From assembly GCF_009602465.1 (NCBI RefSeq), contig NZ_WBKP01000014.1, positions 18,870-82,869 of the forward strand: a stretch of DNA of 64,000 nt, in the 5' to 3' direction. Of this stretch, positions 41,353 through 51,038 are shown one piece after another. The notes beneath the pieces are model-generated. The model did no database searches and was not told where the DNA came from. It saw only the letters and a program-made list of their open reading frames with translations. A program made the position numbers and the translations under genes. Source of the DNA: Cumulibacter manganitolerans. GTDB taxonomy: Bacteria; Actinomycetota; Actinomycetes; Mycobacteriales; Antricoccaceae. Within the stretch, counting starts at the first letter, position 1, and each line of letters opens with the position of its first letter.

Positions 41353-43438
41353 CCGACCGGTGATCAGATCGCGCGCCGCGATGGCGCTCGTGGCGCTGCT
41401 CGCCGCCGTGCTCCAGGTCGTGCAGACCGGCAGCGAGGCCTCCGCGGTCACGGCCGACCAGTGGCAGGCCGGCAACATCATCTCCAACGGCGCGTTCTTC
41501 ACCGGCTCGGCGATGACGGCGTCCGAGGTGCAGAGCTTCCTGAACGCCAAGGGCGCGAACTGCACCGACGGCGCCGCGCAGTGCCTGAAGAACTACACGA
41601 CCAGCACGCCGGCGACCACCGCCGAGGCGGGGCTGTGCGCGGCGATGCCGGCGACGTCCGCCAGCACCGGCGCGCAGATCATCTACAACGTCGGGGCGGC
41701 GTGCGGCATCAGCCAGAAGGTCATCCTCGTGATGATCCAGAAGGAGTCGAGCATCGTGACGGCGAGCACGCCGTCCACATCGATGTACAAGGCCACCGCC
41801 GGGTTCGCCTGCCCCGACACGGCACCCTGCGACACCCAGTACTACGGCTTCTTCAACCAGGTCTACCGGATGGCCCGCCAGTTCAAGTACTACGCCGCCA
41901 ACCCGACCCGCTACGGGTACCAGGCGGGGCGCAACAACACAATCCTCTACAACCCCAACACGGCATGCGGATCCGGCACCGTCTACATCGAGAACCAGGC
42001 GACCGCCAACCTGTACATCTACACGCCCTACCAGCCCAACAAGGCGGCGCTGGCGAACCTGTACGGCACCGGCGACTCGTGCTCCGCATACGGCAACCGC
42101 AACTTCTGGCGGTTCTACAACGACTGGTTCGGGTCGACGCCGCCCCCGCCGCCGCCGGCGCCGGTCTACAACCCGCAGGGCTCGATCGACTCGGTGAGCA
42201 CCGGGCAGGACGGCGACCTGCGGGTGCAGGGCTGGGCGTACGATAACGACCAGCCGACCGCCCCGGTCAGCGTCAAGCTCTCGGTGGCCGGCACGCAGGT
42301 CACCACGGTGAGCGCCAACCAGCCGCGCTCGGACCTGGCGTACTACGGCATCCCCGGCAATCACGGCTTCGACGTCACGGTGAAGGGCCAGGTCGACGGC
42401 GACAACGCGGTGTGCGGTGTCGCGGTCAACCTCGGCGGCGGCACCGACGTCGCGCTGGACTGCAAGAACGGCGTGGCCAAGTTCAACCCGATCGACCCGA
42501 TCGGTTCGCTCGACAGCCTCACCCTCGACGCCAACGGGCTGATCGTCGCCAACGGCTGGGCGTACGACGGCAGCGCGTGGTCGCAGCCGGTCGCGATGAT
42601 GCTGACCATCAACGGCAACCTGGTCGGCTACGCCAGCGCCGGTGATAAGAAGGCAGACCTGGCGTACTACGGGATCCCGGGCGACCACGGGTTCACCACC
42701 ACGTTGACGCCCGCGGTCAACGGCAACAACCAGGTGTGCGCGTACGCCGCCAACATCCTGGGCGGGACGACGCAGATGGTCGGCTGCAAGAACATCACGG
42801 CGACCGTTCCGGGCAGCCCGACCGGCTACCAGGAGTCGGTGTCGCAAGACGGCTACGGCAACGTGACGGTCAGCGGCTACGCGTACGACCCGAGCAACCT
42901 GTACGCCAGCGTCGTCACGGTGATCAGCATGAACGGCAGCCCGACCATCTATCTGTGGGCGGACAAGCCGCGTCCCGAGCTGGCCTACTACGGCGTCCCG
43001 GGCAACCACGGCTACAGCTACACCTTCTCGCCGCCCGTCACCGGCGACTCCGTGTCGGTCTGCACGTACGCCGCCAACATCGGCCCCGGCGCCGACAACC
43101 CGATCGGCTGCAAGAAGACCGAGATCTTCGTGCCGGGCTCGCCGATCGGCGACCTCAACCCGATCAGCGTCTCGGGCACCTCGATGTCGCTGTCCGGCTG
43201 GGCGTGGGACGTCGACGCGCCGTACTCGCCGCTGCGGCTGATCATCACGGTCAACGGCCAGATCAACACGTATCTGTACGCCGACCAGGCCGAGCCCAAC
43301 CTCGCGCCGTACGGGATCCCCGGCAAGCACGGCTTCTCGCGGACCCTCCCGAAGCCGGCCGCGGGCAGCACCGTGTGCGCGTACGCGGCCAACGAAGGAG
43401 CGGGGCTCAACCGGTTCGTGGGCTGCCGCAAGGTCTAA
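41345..43438 (+). CDS. Secreted lytic-transglycosylase-like protein with four C-terminal PGNHGF repeats
   Basis: 697-residue exported protein, starting 8 bp inside the previous gene, so translationally coupled, with no ribosome-binding site of its own. The signal peptide ends near residue 34 (EASA). The N-terminal domain (about 36-265) resembles lysozyme-like transglycosylases: GISQKVILVMIQKESSIV places a candidate catalytic Glu134, followed by KATAGFACPD and YGFFNQVYRMARQFKYY. A poly-Pro linker (about 268-273) leads to four repeats at 275-380, 381-487, 488-595 and 596-697, homologous to those of the preceding protein (LAYYGIPGNHGF, LAYYGIPGDHGF, LAYYGVPGNHGY, LAPYGIPGKHGF, each followed by paired Cys). 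It probably cleaves glycan strands of the wall. Confidence 0.87.
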   Translation: MSSRPVIRSRAAMALVALLAAVLQVVQTGSEASAVTADQWQAGNIISNGAFFTGSAMTASEVQSFLNAKGANCTDGAAQCLKNYTTSTPATTAEAGLCAAMPATSASTGAQIIYNVGAACGISQKVILVMIQKESSIVTASTPSTSMYKATAGFACPDTAPCDTQYYGFFNQVYRMARQFKYYAANPTRYGYQAGRNNTILYNPNTACGSGTVYIENQATANLYIYTPYQPNKAALANLYGTGDSCSAYGNRNFWRFYNDWFGSTPPPPPPAPVYNPQGSIDSVSTGQDGDLRVQGWAYDNDQPTAPVSVKLSVAGTQVTTVSANQPRSDLAYYGIPGNHGFDVTVKGQVDGDNAVCGVAVNLGGGTDVALDCKNGVAKFNPIDPIGSLDSLTLDANGLIVANGWAYDGSAWSQPVAMMLTINGNLVGYASAGDKKADLAYYGIPGDHGFTTTLTPAVNGNNQVCAYAANILGGTTQMVGCKNITATVPGSPTGYQESVSQDGYGNVTVSGYAYDPSNLYASVVTVISMNGSPTIYLWADKPRPELAYYGVPGNHGYSYTFSPPVTGDSVSVCTYAANIGPGADNPIGCKKTEIFVPGSPIGDLNPISVSGTSMSLSGWAWDVDAPYSPLRLIITVNGQINTYLYADQAEPNLAPYGIPGKHGFSRTLPKPAAGSTVCAYAANEGAGLNRFVGCRKV

Positions 43439-43511
43439 GGGGGCTCGCAGGATTCGCCGGTAGGGTCCACTACCGCCAAGTAGCAGTGCCACCTTCACGA
43501 ACGAGGAAGCC

Positions 43512-44309
43512 ATGACCTCACGCGCCGGGCGTTCGCTCGTCGTCATCCCGACGTACAACGAGGCCGACAACATCTGCACGATCGTGCGCCGGCTGCGCGC
43601 GGCCGAGCCGGACGTCGACGTGCTGATCGTCGACGACGGATCACCCGACGGCACCGGCGAGCTCGCCGACTCGCTCGCGCGGGCCGACGAGCAGATCCAC
43701 GTGCTGCACCGCAGCGGGAAGTCGGGTCTCGGCGCGGCGTACGTTGCCGGCTTCCGGTGGGCCCTCGAGCGCCGGTACGACGTGGTCGTCGAGATGGACG
43801 CCGACGGCTCGCACCAGCCCGAGCAGCTCGGCCGGATCCTCGGCGCGATCGGCAGCGCCGACGCGGTGATCGGCTCGCGCTGGGTGCCCGGCGGGTCGAT
43901 CGCGAACTGGCCGCGCGAGCGCGAGCTGCTGTCGCGGCTCGGGAACCTCTACATCCGCGGCCTGCTCGGCCTGCCGCTGCGCGACGTGACCGCCGGCTTC
44001 CGCGCATACCGGGCGGACACACTGCGCGCGATCGGCCTGGACGACGTCCAGTCGCAGGGCTACTGCTTCCAGACCGACCTCTCGCGCCGCGTCGTGCAGC
44101 GCGGGATGTCCGTGATCGAGGTGCCCATCGACTTCATCGAGCGGGAGATCGGCGACTCGAAGATGAACGCCGACATCATGCGCGAGTCGCTGGTGAAGGT
44201 GACCGCGTGGGGCATCGCCGACCGCTCGGCGCAGCTGCGGCGCGCCTGGCGCCGCTGGAAGCGTCGCGCGGCGGCCGTCCGGTCATCGGTCTCCCGCGAC
44301 GAGGGCTAG
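43512..44309 (+). CDS. Polyprenol-phosphate mannosyltransferase-like GT2 (Ppm/DPM1 type)
   Basis: 265-residue family 2 glycosyltransferase of the dolichyl-phosphate mannose synthase group. It shows VVIPTYNEADNI, LIVDDGSPDGTG, the metal-binding VVEMDADGSHQPEQL, IGSRWVPGG and a long amphipathic helix region, with no membrane helices of its own. It should load a sugar from a nucleotide onto polyprenol phosphate for use outside the membrane. The start follows AACGAGGAAGCC. Its stop codon shares the palindrome CTAG with the stop of galE on the other strand. Confidence 0.88.
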   Translation: MTSRAGRSLVVIPTYNEADNICTIVRRLRAAEPDVDVLIVDDGSPDGTGELADSLARADEQIHVLHRSGKSGLGAAYVAGFRWALERRYDVVVEMDADGSHQPEQLGRILGAIGSADAVIGSRWVPGGSIANWPRERELLSRLGNLYIRGLLGLPLRDVTAGFRAYRADTLRAIGLDDVQSQGYCFQTDLSRRVVQRGMSVIEVPIDFIEREIGDSKMNADIMRESLVKVTAWGIADRSAQLRRAWRRWKRRAAAVRSSVSRDEG

Positions 44310-45238
44310 CGGTAGAAGTCCCACGCCGAGGACACCACGTCCTCGAGGCCGCGGCCGGGGGTCCAGCCGAGCAGCTGCCCCGCCCGGGCGTTGGAGGCGA
44401 CCAGGCGGGCCGGGTCTCCCGGGCGCCGTCCGGCCGGCTGCTCGACGATGGGCCGTCCGGTCACCCGCCGCGCCGTCTCGACGACCTCCCGCACGGAGTA
44501 GCCGGTGCCGGTCCCGAGGTTGATCACCGCATGGCCGGTGACGTCGGCTCCCAGCGCGCGCAGGTGCGCCTGCGCGAGATCCTCGACGTGCAGGTAGTCG
44601 CGCACGCAGGTGCCATCGGGGGTGGGGTAGTCCGCGCCGAACACGGTCACCGGCGTGCCCTCGCGCGCGGCGCGCAGCACCAGCGGTACCAGGTGGGTCT
44701 CGGGGTCGTGCCGCTCGCCGAGGCCGCGGGCGCTGCCCCCGACGTTGAAGTAGCGCAGCGAGATCGCGCTGAACCCGTCGCCGCAGAACGACGCGAGCAG
44801 GTGGTCGACGGCCAGCTTCGTCGCGCCGTAGGTGTTGACCGGCCGCGCCGGATGGTCCTCGTCGATGACCGGCGCGATCGGCTCGCCGTACACGGCGGCC
44901 GTCGAGGAGAACACCAGGCGCGGCACGCCGATGGCGCGCAGCGCCCGCACCAGCTGCAGGGAGCCGACGACGTTCGTCTCCCAGTACAGGTCCGGCTCGG
45001 CGACGGACTGCGCGACCAGCGAGCGCGCCGCGAAGTGCATCGCCGCATCGAACGGCCGGCGCAGCAGCCGGGGCGCGTTGTGGATCGAGCCCTCGATGAG
45101 CTCGGCGTCTGGGGGGACGGCGTCACGATGCCCGGTCGAGAGGTCGTCGAGCACCGTCACCCGATGACCGGCCGCGATGAGCGCGTGCACGCAGACCGAC
45201 CCGATGTACCCGGCGCCGCCCGCCACGAGGATCTCCAT
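44306..45238 (-). CDS. galE: UDP-glucose 4-epimerase
   Basis: 310-residue extended SDR that interconverts UDP-glucose and UDP-galactose. The NAD motif VAGGAGYIGS, the catalytic SSTAAVYG with YGATK (Tyr and Lys) and RDYLHVEDLAQAH, typical of GalE, are all seen. A start 3 codons earlier (MGDMEI) is possible; neither has a clear ribosome-binding site. It provides a UDP-sugar for the surface-glycan genes around it. It is convergent with the Ppm-like gene, the two stop codons overlapping by 2 bp. Confidence 0.92.
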   Translation of the reverse strand: MEILVAGGAGYIGSVCVHALIAAGHRVTVLDDLSTGHRDAVPPDAELIEGSIHNAPRLLRRPFDAAMHFAARSLVAQSVAEPDLYWETNVVGSLQLVRALRAIGVPRLVFSSTAAVYGEPIAPVIDEDHPARPVNTYGATKLAVDHLLASFCGDGFSAISLRYFNVGGSARGLGERHDPETHLVPLVLRAAREGTPVTVFGADYPTPDGTCVRDYLHVEDLAQAHLRALGADVTGHAVINLGTGTGYSVREVVETARRVTGRPIVEQPAGRRPGDPARLVASNARAGQLLGWTPGRGLEDVVSSAWDFYR

Positions 45239-45459
45239 GTCGCCCATTGTGGGGCACGACCACGGCGGTCTCGCGGTGGGTGGCACCACGCTAAACGGCC
45301 GAAAGCGGGGGACAACCCACCGCATCGGAGCGTCGTGATGAGGCGTACAGGCCTCGATCGCCCGGCGGGAGGAGCCCGGGAAGTAGCATCAGGATCTACC
45401 TGCCCGCCGTCCGGCGCGGCCGGTCCGCGCCGCGCCCCCAATCGGAAGTCGAAGCTGTA

Positions 45460-46278
45460 GTGCCTAACGCCAATCCTGTCGCCGAGGTCTGGAAGTACCG
45501 CGGGCTCATCGGCAACTTCGCGAGCCGCGAGCTCAAGGGTCAGTACAAGGGCTCGGCGCTCGGGTCGCTGTGGGCGCTCGCCAACCCGCTCGCCACCCTG
45601 GGCATCTACAGCCTGGTGTTCGGATTCTTCCTGAAGTTCCCGCCGCGCACGTCCGGCAACGGCGAGCTGGCCAGCTTCCCGCTGTTCCTGTTCACCGCGC
45701 TGGTCGTCTGGAACTTCTTCAACAACGTCACCACCGGCAGCATGGGCGCGTTGGTCAACGCGGGGCCGCTGCTGCGCAAGATCTACTTCCCGCCGTTCGC
45801 GCCGGTGTTCGGCTCGGCCATCGCGGCGCTGAACCAGACCGCGATCGAGTTCGGGCTGCTGCTGGTCGTGCTGCTAATCTTCGGCAACGTCAGCTGGACC
45901 TGGCTGCTGCTGCCGGTCCTCCTGCTACTGCTGGCTGCGTTCGCGGTCGGTATCGGCATGTTCCTGGCGATGCTCAACGCGCGGTACCGCGACGTGCACC
46001 ACATCGTCGGCGTCGTGCTGAGCTTCTTCTTCTACACCGCGCCGATCGTGTACCCGATCGCGCTGGTCCGCGACAAGTACGCCGAGCACCCGTGGCTCGA
46101 GCTCTACGAGTGGAACCCGCTCACGGTCTTCGTCGAGTCGTTCCGCAACGTCCTGTGGGACCTGCAGTTCCCGGGCTGGGGCAACATGGGCTACATGCTG
46201 CTGTGGTCCGCGGTCGCGCTCGGCGGTGGCTGGCTGTTCTTCCAGAGCCGGTCGCGCGACGTCAGCGAGGAGCTGTAG
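45460..46278 (+). CDS. wzm: Polysaccharide ABC exporter permease (Wzm-like)
   Basis: 272-residue ABC-2 membrane subunit with six predicted helices. The start FASRELKGQYKGSALGSLWALANPLATLGIYSLVFGFFL is characteristic of polysaccharide or teichoic-acid exporters (Wzm/TagG/RfbD group). It forms a transporter with the ATPase encoded directly after it (zero spacing). The GTG start at 45460 has only a weak GGAAG upstream. It would move a lipid-linked polysaccharide across the membrane. Confidence 0.9.
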   Translation: MPNANPVAEVWKYRGLIGNFASRELKGQYKGSALGSLWALANPLATLGIYSLVFGFFLKFPPRTSGNGELASFPLFLFTALVVWNFFNNVTTGSMGALVNAGPLLRKIYFPPFAPVFGSAIAALNQTAIEFGLLLVVLLIFGNVSWTWLLLPVLLLLLAAFAVGIGMFLAMLNARYRDVHHIVGVVLSFFFYTAPIVYPIALVRDKYAEHPWLELYEWNPLTVFVESFRNVLWDLQFPGWGNMGYMLLWSAVALGGGWLFFQSRSRDVSEEL

Positions 46279-47580
46279 ATGAGCGCCGACCCAGTGACCC
46301 CCGAGGTGCGTCCCGTGGCGCGTGAGCGGTTCGCCCAGAAGCCGGTGGCCCCCGAGGACGTCGCGATCTCGATCCGGGGCGTGTCGAAGAAGTTCCGGGT
46401 CTTCACCGACCGCAAGACCAACCTCAAGGAGCTGTTCACCGACCGCAAGCGCTCGAACCGCACCGAGGAGTTCTGGGCGCTACGGGACATCTCCTTCGAC
46501 ATCCCCAAGGGCAAGACGTTCGGGCTGATCGGGCACAACGGGTCCGGCAAGTCGACGCTGCTGAAGCTGATCGCCGGCATCCACCGCCCGAGCAGCGGCG
46601 AGATCACCAGCGCCGGCCGGATCTCGGCGATGCTCGAGCTCGGCGCCGGGTTCCACCCGGAGCTGTCCGGGCGCGAGAACATCTACCTGAACGGCTCGAT
46701 CCTCGGGCTCACCCGCAAGCAGATCAACGAGGCGATGGACAAGATCATCGACTTCTCGGGGCTGCGGGAGTTCATCGACACCCCCGTGAAGGTCTACTCC
46801 TCGGGCATGTTCGTACGTCTCGGGTTCGCGATCGCGGTCAACCTGGAGCCGGAGATCCTGGTCATCGACGAGGTCATCGCCGTCGGTGACGAGGAGTTCC
46901 AGCGCAAGTGCTTCGATCACCTCTACGAGCTGCGGCGCAAGGGCGTCACGATCATCCTGGTCTCGCACAGCCTCGGGCTGATGGCCGAGCTGTGTGACGA
47001 GGTCGCGTGGCTCGATCACGGCGTCCTGCAGGGCGTGGGCAAGGCGCGCGACCTCACCGACGCATACCTCGAGTCCGTCAACAAGCGCGAGGCCGAGAGC
47101 GCCGGCGAATCCAACGAGTACCACGACCAGGTGGCCGACGCCGGCCGCCGTAGCACCGGCGAGATCCACGTCACCGGCGTCGAGTTCCTCGGCCGGGCCG
47201 GCGAGCCGGCCGGGTTCCTCAGCACGGGGGAGCGGGCGACCATCCGGGTGCGGTACGAGGCGGCGAGCGCGCTGGAGATGGCCGCCTTCGGGATCAGCAT
47301 CGACCACGAGTCCGGCTTCCACATCACCGACATGAACTCGGGGCACGCGCGCGGCGGCGACCCGATCCCGGCCGGTGCCGGACACATCGACTTCGTCATC
47401 GACGAGCTGCCGCTGATGCCGGGCGTGTACGAGCTGTCCACCATCGTCTCGCACCAGGCGAAGGTCTTCGAGTCCCGCGAGCGTGCCTTCAAGCTCACCG
47501 TGCGCACCAACGACTCGACGCTGGGCGGCGGTGTCGCCCGTACCGTCGGCAGCTGGACGCTGCCCTCCTCCGGCGGCTGA
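46279..47580 (+). CDS. wzt: Polysaccharide ABC exporter ATPase with Wzt-like C-terminal domain
   Basis: 433-residue ATPase. Walker A GHNGSGKST (Lys91), the Wzt-type sequence MLELGAGFHPELSGRENIYLNGSILGL, the signature YSSGMFVRLGFAIAV and Walker B ILVIDEVIAVGD. After residue about 285 an acidic linker leads to a beta-sandwich C-terminal domain (IHVTGVEFLGRAGEPAGFLSTGERATIRV onward) like the domain that recognises the polysaccharide terminus in E. coli O8/O9a Wzt. This implies a substrate with a modified end or a coupled capping step. It follows the permease gene directly (TAGATG). Confidence 0.92.
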   Translation: MSADPVTPEVRPVARERFAQKPVAPEDVAISIRGVSKKFRVFTDRKTNLKELFTDRKRSNRTEEFWALRDISFDIPKGKTFGLIGHNGSGKSTLLKLIAGIHRPSSGEITSAGRISAMLELGAGFHPELSGRENIYLNGSILGLTRKQINEAMDKIIDFSGLREFIDTPVKVYSSGMFVRLGFAIAVNLEPEILVIDEVIAVGDEEFQRKCFDHLYELRRKGVTIILVSHSLGLMAELCDEVAWLDHGVLQGVGKARDLTDAYLESVNKREAESAGESNEYHDQVADAGRRSTGEIHVTGVEFLGRAGEPAGFLSTGERATIRVRYEAASALEMAAFGISIDHESGFHITDMNSGHARGGDPIPAGAGHIDFVIDELPLMPGVYELSTIVSHQAKVFESRERAFKLTVRTNDSTLGGGVARTVGSWTLPSSGG

Positions 47581-47802
47581 GCCGCCCGGGCAGCTGAGCG
47601 GTCCCGTCGCGGGGCGGTCCGGAAACCGACAGCCCAGGGAGCCACTGGGCACTCCGGGTGGACAGCGGCCCTCTCGCGCGTCGTTTCGGCGGTTGATCAG
47701 GCGGCCGGCGCCGCCCGGCCGATTGGCTCGGGCGCTGCGGCCGAGTCGCATCGGGCGCTGTCGCCGAGTCGGCTCGGGCGCTGCCGCCTTCCGACGGGGC
47801 GC
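47581..47802. repeat. Intergenic gap with 3 copies of a 23-bp repeat
   Basis: This gap of 222 bp between convergent genes has no CDS. Within it 47725-47793 is three tandem 23-bp units sharing TCGGGCGCTG-CGCC (47725, 47748 and 47771), with a few substitutions. It may contribute to termination or be a simple tandem duplication. Confidence 0.6.
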
Positions 47803-48942
47803 TCAGCGCAGCCGGCGCCCGAGCGCGTCGGCCTTGCGCCGGGCCAGCGCCTTCCAGGACTTCAGGCGCTCGCGAGGGGTTTGCGCGAACACCAGCTCCT
47901 CCAGCTCGACCACCCGTTGGGTGAGCTGCTCGAACTGCGCCACGATCCGGTTGTTCTGGCTGACCAGGTTGCGGTTGAGCTCGGCCAGGGCGGTGTTCTG
48001 CTCACGGATCAGCTGGTTCGCCTCGTGCATTCGGCTGTCGGTGTCGTTGGTCAGCTGCGCGACCTGGTTGTTGATGTTGTGGAGCAGGCTGAGGTTCTGG
48101 TCGTGGCGGATCCGGGTGAGCTGGTCGCCGCGGTCGATGAGCTCGGTGAGGTAGAGCAGCGTGCCGAGGTGGTCGTGCTCGCGCACGTCCTCCCGCAGGT
48201 AGCGGTCCCGGATCGTCCGGTCGAAGCTGGTGTGGTCCTGCGCGGCGGCGATCACGCTGTTGCCCAGGTCGCCCTCGGCGTTCTCCCGCTGGTGCCAGAA
48301 CGCCAACGGCGGGCCGTCGATGAACCCGACGTGGTAATGCTGCAGCATGCGCAGGTTGAAGTCCCAGTCGGCGAGGACCGGCAGATCCTCGGCGTACCCG
48401 CCGACCGTGTCGTGGACGGCGCGCCGGTACAGCAGCGAGATGGGCGGTGCGTAGTTGCGGCGGATCATCTCGAACAGCGTCACGTCGGTCATGTTCGAGG
48501 CGAGGATCTCGCGGCGATCGGTCGTGATCCGCTCGCCTTCGACGGTCTCGTAGACGACCTCGGTGCGCACCGCGACGCCGCCGTCGTCCGGCGTGGCCTC
48601 GAGGTGCGCCACCGTGCGGGTGAGGAACTCCGGGGCCCAGGTGTCGTCGTCGTCGTGCACGACGACGTACGCCGACTCGCTGTTGCGCAGCCCCACGTTC
48701 ATGGCGGCCTCGCGGCCGGCGGACCGCTCGTTGTGGACGACGTGGATCCGGCCGCGGGCGCGCTCGGAGACCTCGGCCACGCACTGCTCCACGGGCCCCC
48801 GGTCGCCGGCGTCGTTCACGACCACCAGCACGTAGTCCTCGAAGGACTGCGCCAGCACGGAATCGAGGGCCCTGCGCAGGAGGACGGGACGGTTCTTGGT
48901 GCGAGTGATGACCGCTACCTTCGCCTGCGGCAGAGTGCTCAT
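47803..48942 (-). CDS. Family 2 glycosyltransferase with coiled-coil C-terminus
   Basis: 379-residue glycosyltransferase. The GT-A fold (about 1-250) has VAVITRTKNRPVLLRRALDSVLAQS, VVVNDAGDRGP and the metal-binding VHDDDDTWAP, and a W-containing acceptor region ADWDFNLRMLQHY. From about 280 a long heptad-rich segment (LLHNINNQVAQLTNDTDSRMHEANQL, then NRIVAQFEQLTQRVVELEELV) predicts a coiled coil, likely for oligomerisation or partner binding. It should add a sugar to the surface glycan. The start follows GAAGGAATCGC. It is divergent from the RgpF-like gene. Confidence 0.88.
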   Translation of the reverse strand: MSTLPQAKVAVITRTKNRPVLLRRALDSVLAQSFEDYVLVVVNDAGDRGPVEQCVAEVSERARGRIHVVHNERSAGREAAMNVGLRNSESAYVVVHDDDDTWAPEFLTRTVAHLEATPDDGGVAVRTEVVYETVEGERITTDRREILASNMTDVTLFEMIRRNYAPPISLLYRRAVHDTVGGYAEDLPVLADWDFNLRMLQHYHVGFIDGPPLAFWHQRENAEGDLGNSVIAAAQDHTSFDRTIRDRYLREDVREHDHLGTLLYLTELIDRGDQLTRIRHDQNLSLLHNINNQVAQLTNDTDSRMHEANQLIREQNTALAELNRNLVSQNNRIVAQFEQLTQRVVELEELVFAQTPRERLKSWKALARRKADALGRRLR

Positions 48943-49172
48943 GCGATTCCTTCGTCCGGGTACGGGCTGGGCAGATGATCCCATACCCGCCGCCGTGAGG
49001 ACGTCGCCGAATCGCGCGCCGACCACCGGCGACCGGACGAATCTCACGGAACTGGCACCGGCGACCGGCAAATCCGAGGGGTGTGGGCCGATACCATATA
49101 GCGTCGATCGCGAAACGCCCCGTGCGGCTGTGCGCTGCGCCCGCCCGAGCCGAAACGTAAAAGGAGTCGTCA

Positions 49173-51029
49173 GTGCGACGCATCATCTTCTACCTGTTCT
49201 ACGACTCGCAGGGCGTCGTCGACGACTACATCCCCTACAAGCTCAAGGCGCTGCGCGAGCACGCCGAGCACATCTTCGTCGTCTCCAACTCGAAGATCAC
49301 CGACGAGGGGCGGGCCAAGCTCGAGGCCGTCGCCGACACGGTATGGGAGCGCGAGAACGTCGGGTTCGACGTCTGGGGCTACAAGGAGGCGATGGAGCAC
49401 TACGGCATGGACCGGCTCGCGGAGTACGACGAGCTGATCCTGATGAACTACACGTTCTTCGCGCCGATCTTCCCCTTCAGCGAGACCTTCGAGAAGATGG
49501 ACGCCCAGGAGCTCGACTTCTGGGGCGTCACCGCGCACAAGGCCGTCGACCCGCACCCGTTCCCCGGACAGACCGGGGTGCTGCCGATGCACATCCAGTC
49601 GCACTGGATCGCCGTCCGCAAGCAGATGTTCACCTCCCACGAGTTCCGCTCGTACTGGGCGGACATGCCGATGATCACGTCGTACGAGCAGTCGATCACC
49701 CAGCACGAGTCGAAGTTCACCCAGCATTTCGCCGGCAAGGGCTTCCGGTACCAGATCACCTTCCCGCCGGAGAACTATCCGACAGATCACCCGGTGTTCC
49801 AGTCGGCGGACATGATGATCGACGACCGCTGCCCGATCCTCAAACGGCGGATGTTCTTCCACGAGTCGACCTACCTCGACCGCGAGGCGATCATCGGCAA
49901 GCGGGTGATGGACAAGATCGCCAAGGAGACCGACTACCCGGTCGAGCTGATCTGGGAGAACGTCGTCCGGTCGGCCGAACCGCGCACGCTGTACACCAAC
50001 TTCTCGATGCTCGAGGTCGTCAACGAGATCGAGACCGGTCCGGCGCTGAGCAAGCAGCCCCGCGTCGCGGTGATGGCGCACATGTACTACGAGGACATGG
50101 TCGACGAGGTGATGGGCTACATCACGCACGTGCCCGCGCCGTACGACCTGATCGTGACCACCGTCAGCGAGGACAAGAAGCGCGTCATCGAGCAGTCCCT
50201 GCAGAAGTACGACATCAACAAGGTCGACGTGCGGGTCATGGACCAGAACCGGGGCCGCGACATGGCCGCCATGCTGATCACCTGCAAGGACGTCCTGACC
50301 TCCGGCGCCTACGACCTCATCTGCCGCATCCACTCCAAGAAGTCCCCGCAGAACAGCTACAACACCGCCAAGCTGTTCAAGGACCACATGTTCGACAACC
50401 TGCTCTACACCGACGGGTACGTCGCGAACATCCTGCGGCTGTTCGACCAGGAGAAGACCCTCGGGATGGTGTTCCCGCCGGTGGTCAACATCGGCTACCC
50501 GACGCTCGGGCACTCCTGGTTCACCAACCGGGGCTGGGCCTGGCACTACGCGCAGGAGATGGGGCTGCACACCCACTTCGACCGGACCACGCCGGTCGCG
50601 CCGTACGGCACGATGTTCTGGTTCCGCCCGGAGGCACTGCTGAAGATGTCGCAGTACCCGTGGGTGCACTCGGACTACCCGCCCGAGCCCGGCCACAACG
50701 ACGGCGGCCTCGCGCACGTGCAGGAGCGGCTGCTGGCCTACACCGTGATGGACGCCGGCTACCACGTGCGGTCGGTCATCAACCGCGACTGGGCCGCGAT
50801 CAACTACACGTTCATGGAGTACAAGCTGCAGCGCATCTCCTCGATGCTGCCGGCGTACACCCAGGACCAGGTCGACTACCTGGAGAAGCTGCAGCGCGAG
50901 GAGCCGCTGGCCGCGCAGCTCAAGCAGGAGCTCCGATCCCGCTTCCCGACGCTCGCCAAGGTCGTGACGCCCGGCTACAAGGCGGCTCGCAAGGGCTACC
51001 GCGCCGGCCGGTCACTGCGGCACCGGTAG
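49173..51029 (+). CDS. Rhamnan synthesis F (RgpF)-like glycosyltransferase
   Basis: 618-residue protein of the RgpF (rhamnan synthesis F, PF05045) group. Characteristic stretches include IIFYLFYDSQGVVDDYIPYKLKALREH at the start, VGFDVWGYKEAMEHYG, DELILMNYTFFAPIFPF, LPMHIQSHWIAVRK in the first half, and a second half with DVRVMDQNRGRDMAAMLI, LICRIHSKKSPQNS and the acidic FRPEALLKM. In streptococci RgpF assembles rhamnose-glucose polysaccharide. Here it probably extends a surface polysaccharide exported by the Wzm/Wzt pair. GTG start after AAAAGGAG. Next gene starts 9 bp after its stop. Confidence 0.85.
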   Translation: MRRIIFYLFYDSQGVVDDYIPYKLKALREHAEHIFVVSNSKITDEGRAKLEAVADTVWERENVGFDVWGYKEAMEHYGMDRLAEYDELILMNYTFFAPIFPFSETFEKMDAQELDFWGVTAHKAVDPHPFPGQTGVLPMHIQSHWIAVRKQMFTSHEFRSYWADMPMITSYEQSITQHESKFTQHFAGKGFRYQITFPPENYPTDHPVFQSADMMIDDRCPILKRRMFFHESTYLDREAIIGKRVMDKIAKETDYPVELIWENVVRSAEPRTLYTNFSMLEVVNEIETGPALSKQPRVAVMAHMYYEDMVDEVMGYITHVPAPYDLIVTTVSEDKKRVIEQSLQKYDINKVDVRVMDQNRGRDMAAMLITCKDVLTSGAYDLICRIHSKKSPQNSYNTAKLFKDHMFDNLLYTDGYVANILRLFDQEKTLGMVFPPVVNIGYPTLGHSWFTNRGWAWHYAQEMGLHTHFDRTTPVAPYGTMFWFRPEALLKMSQYPWVHSDYPPEPGHNDGGLAHVQERLLAYTVMDAGYHVRSVINRDWAAINYTFMEYKLQRISSMLPAYTQDQVDYLEKLQREEPLAAQLKQELRSRFPTLAKVVTPGYKAARKGYRAGRSLRHR

Positions 51030-51038
51030 GGCCGGACG

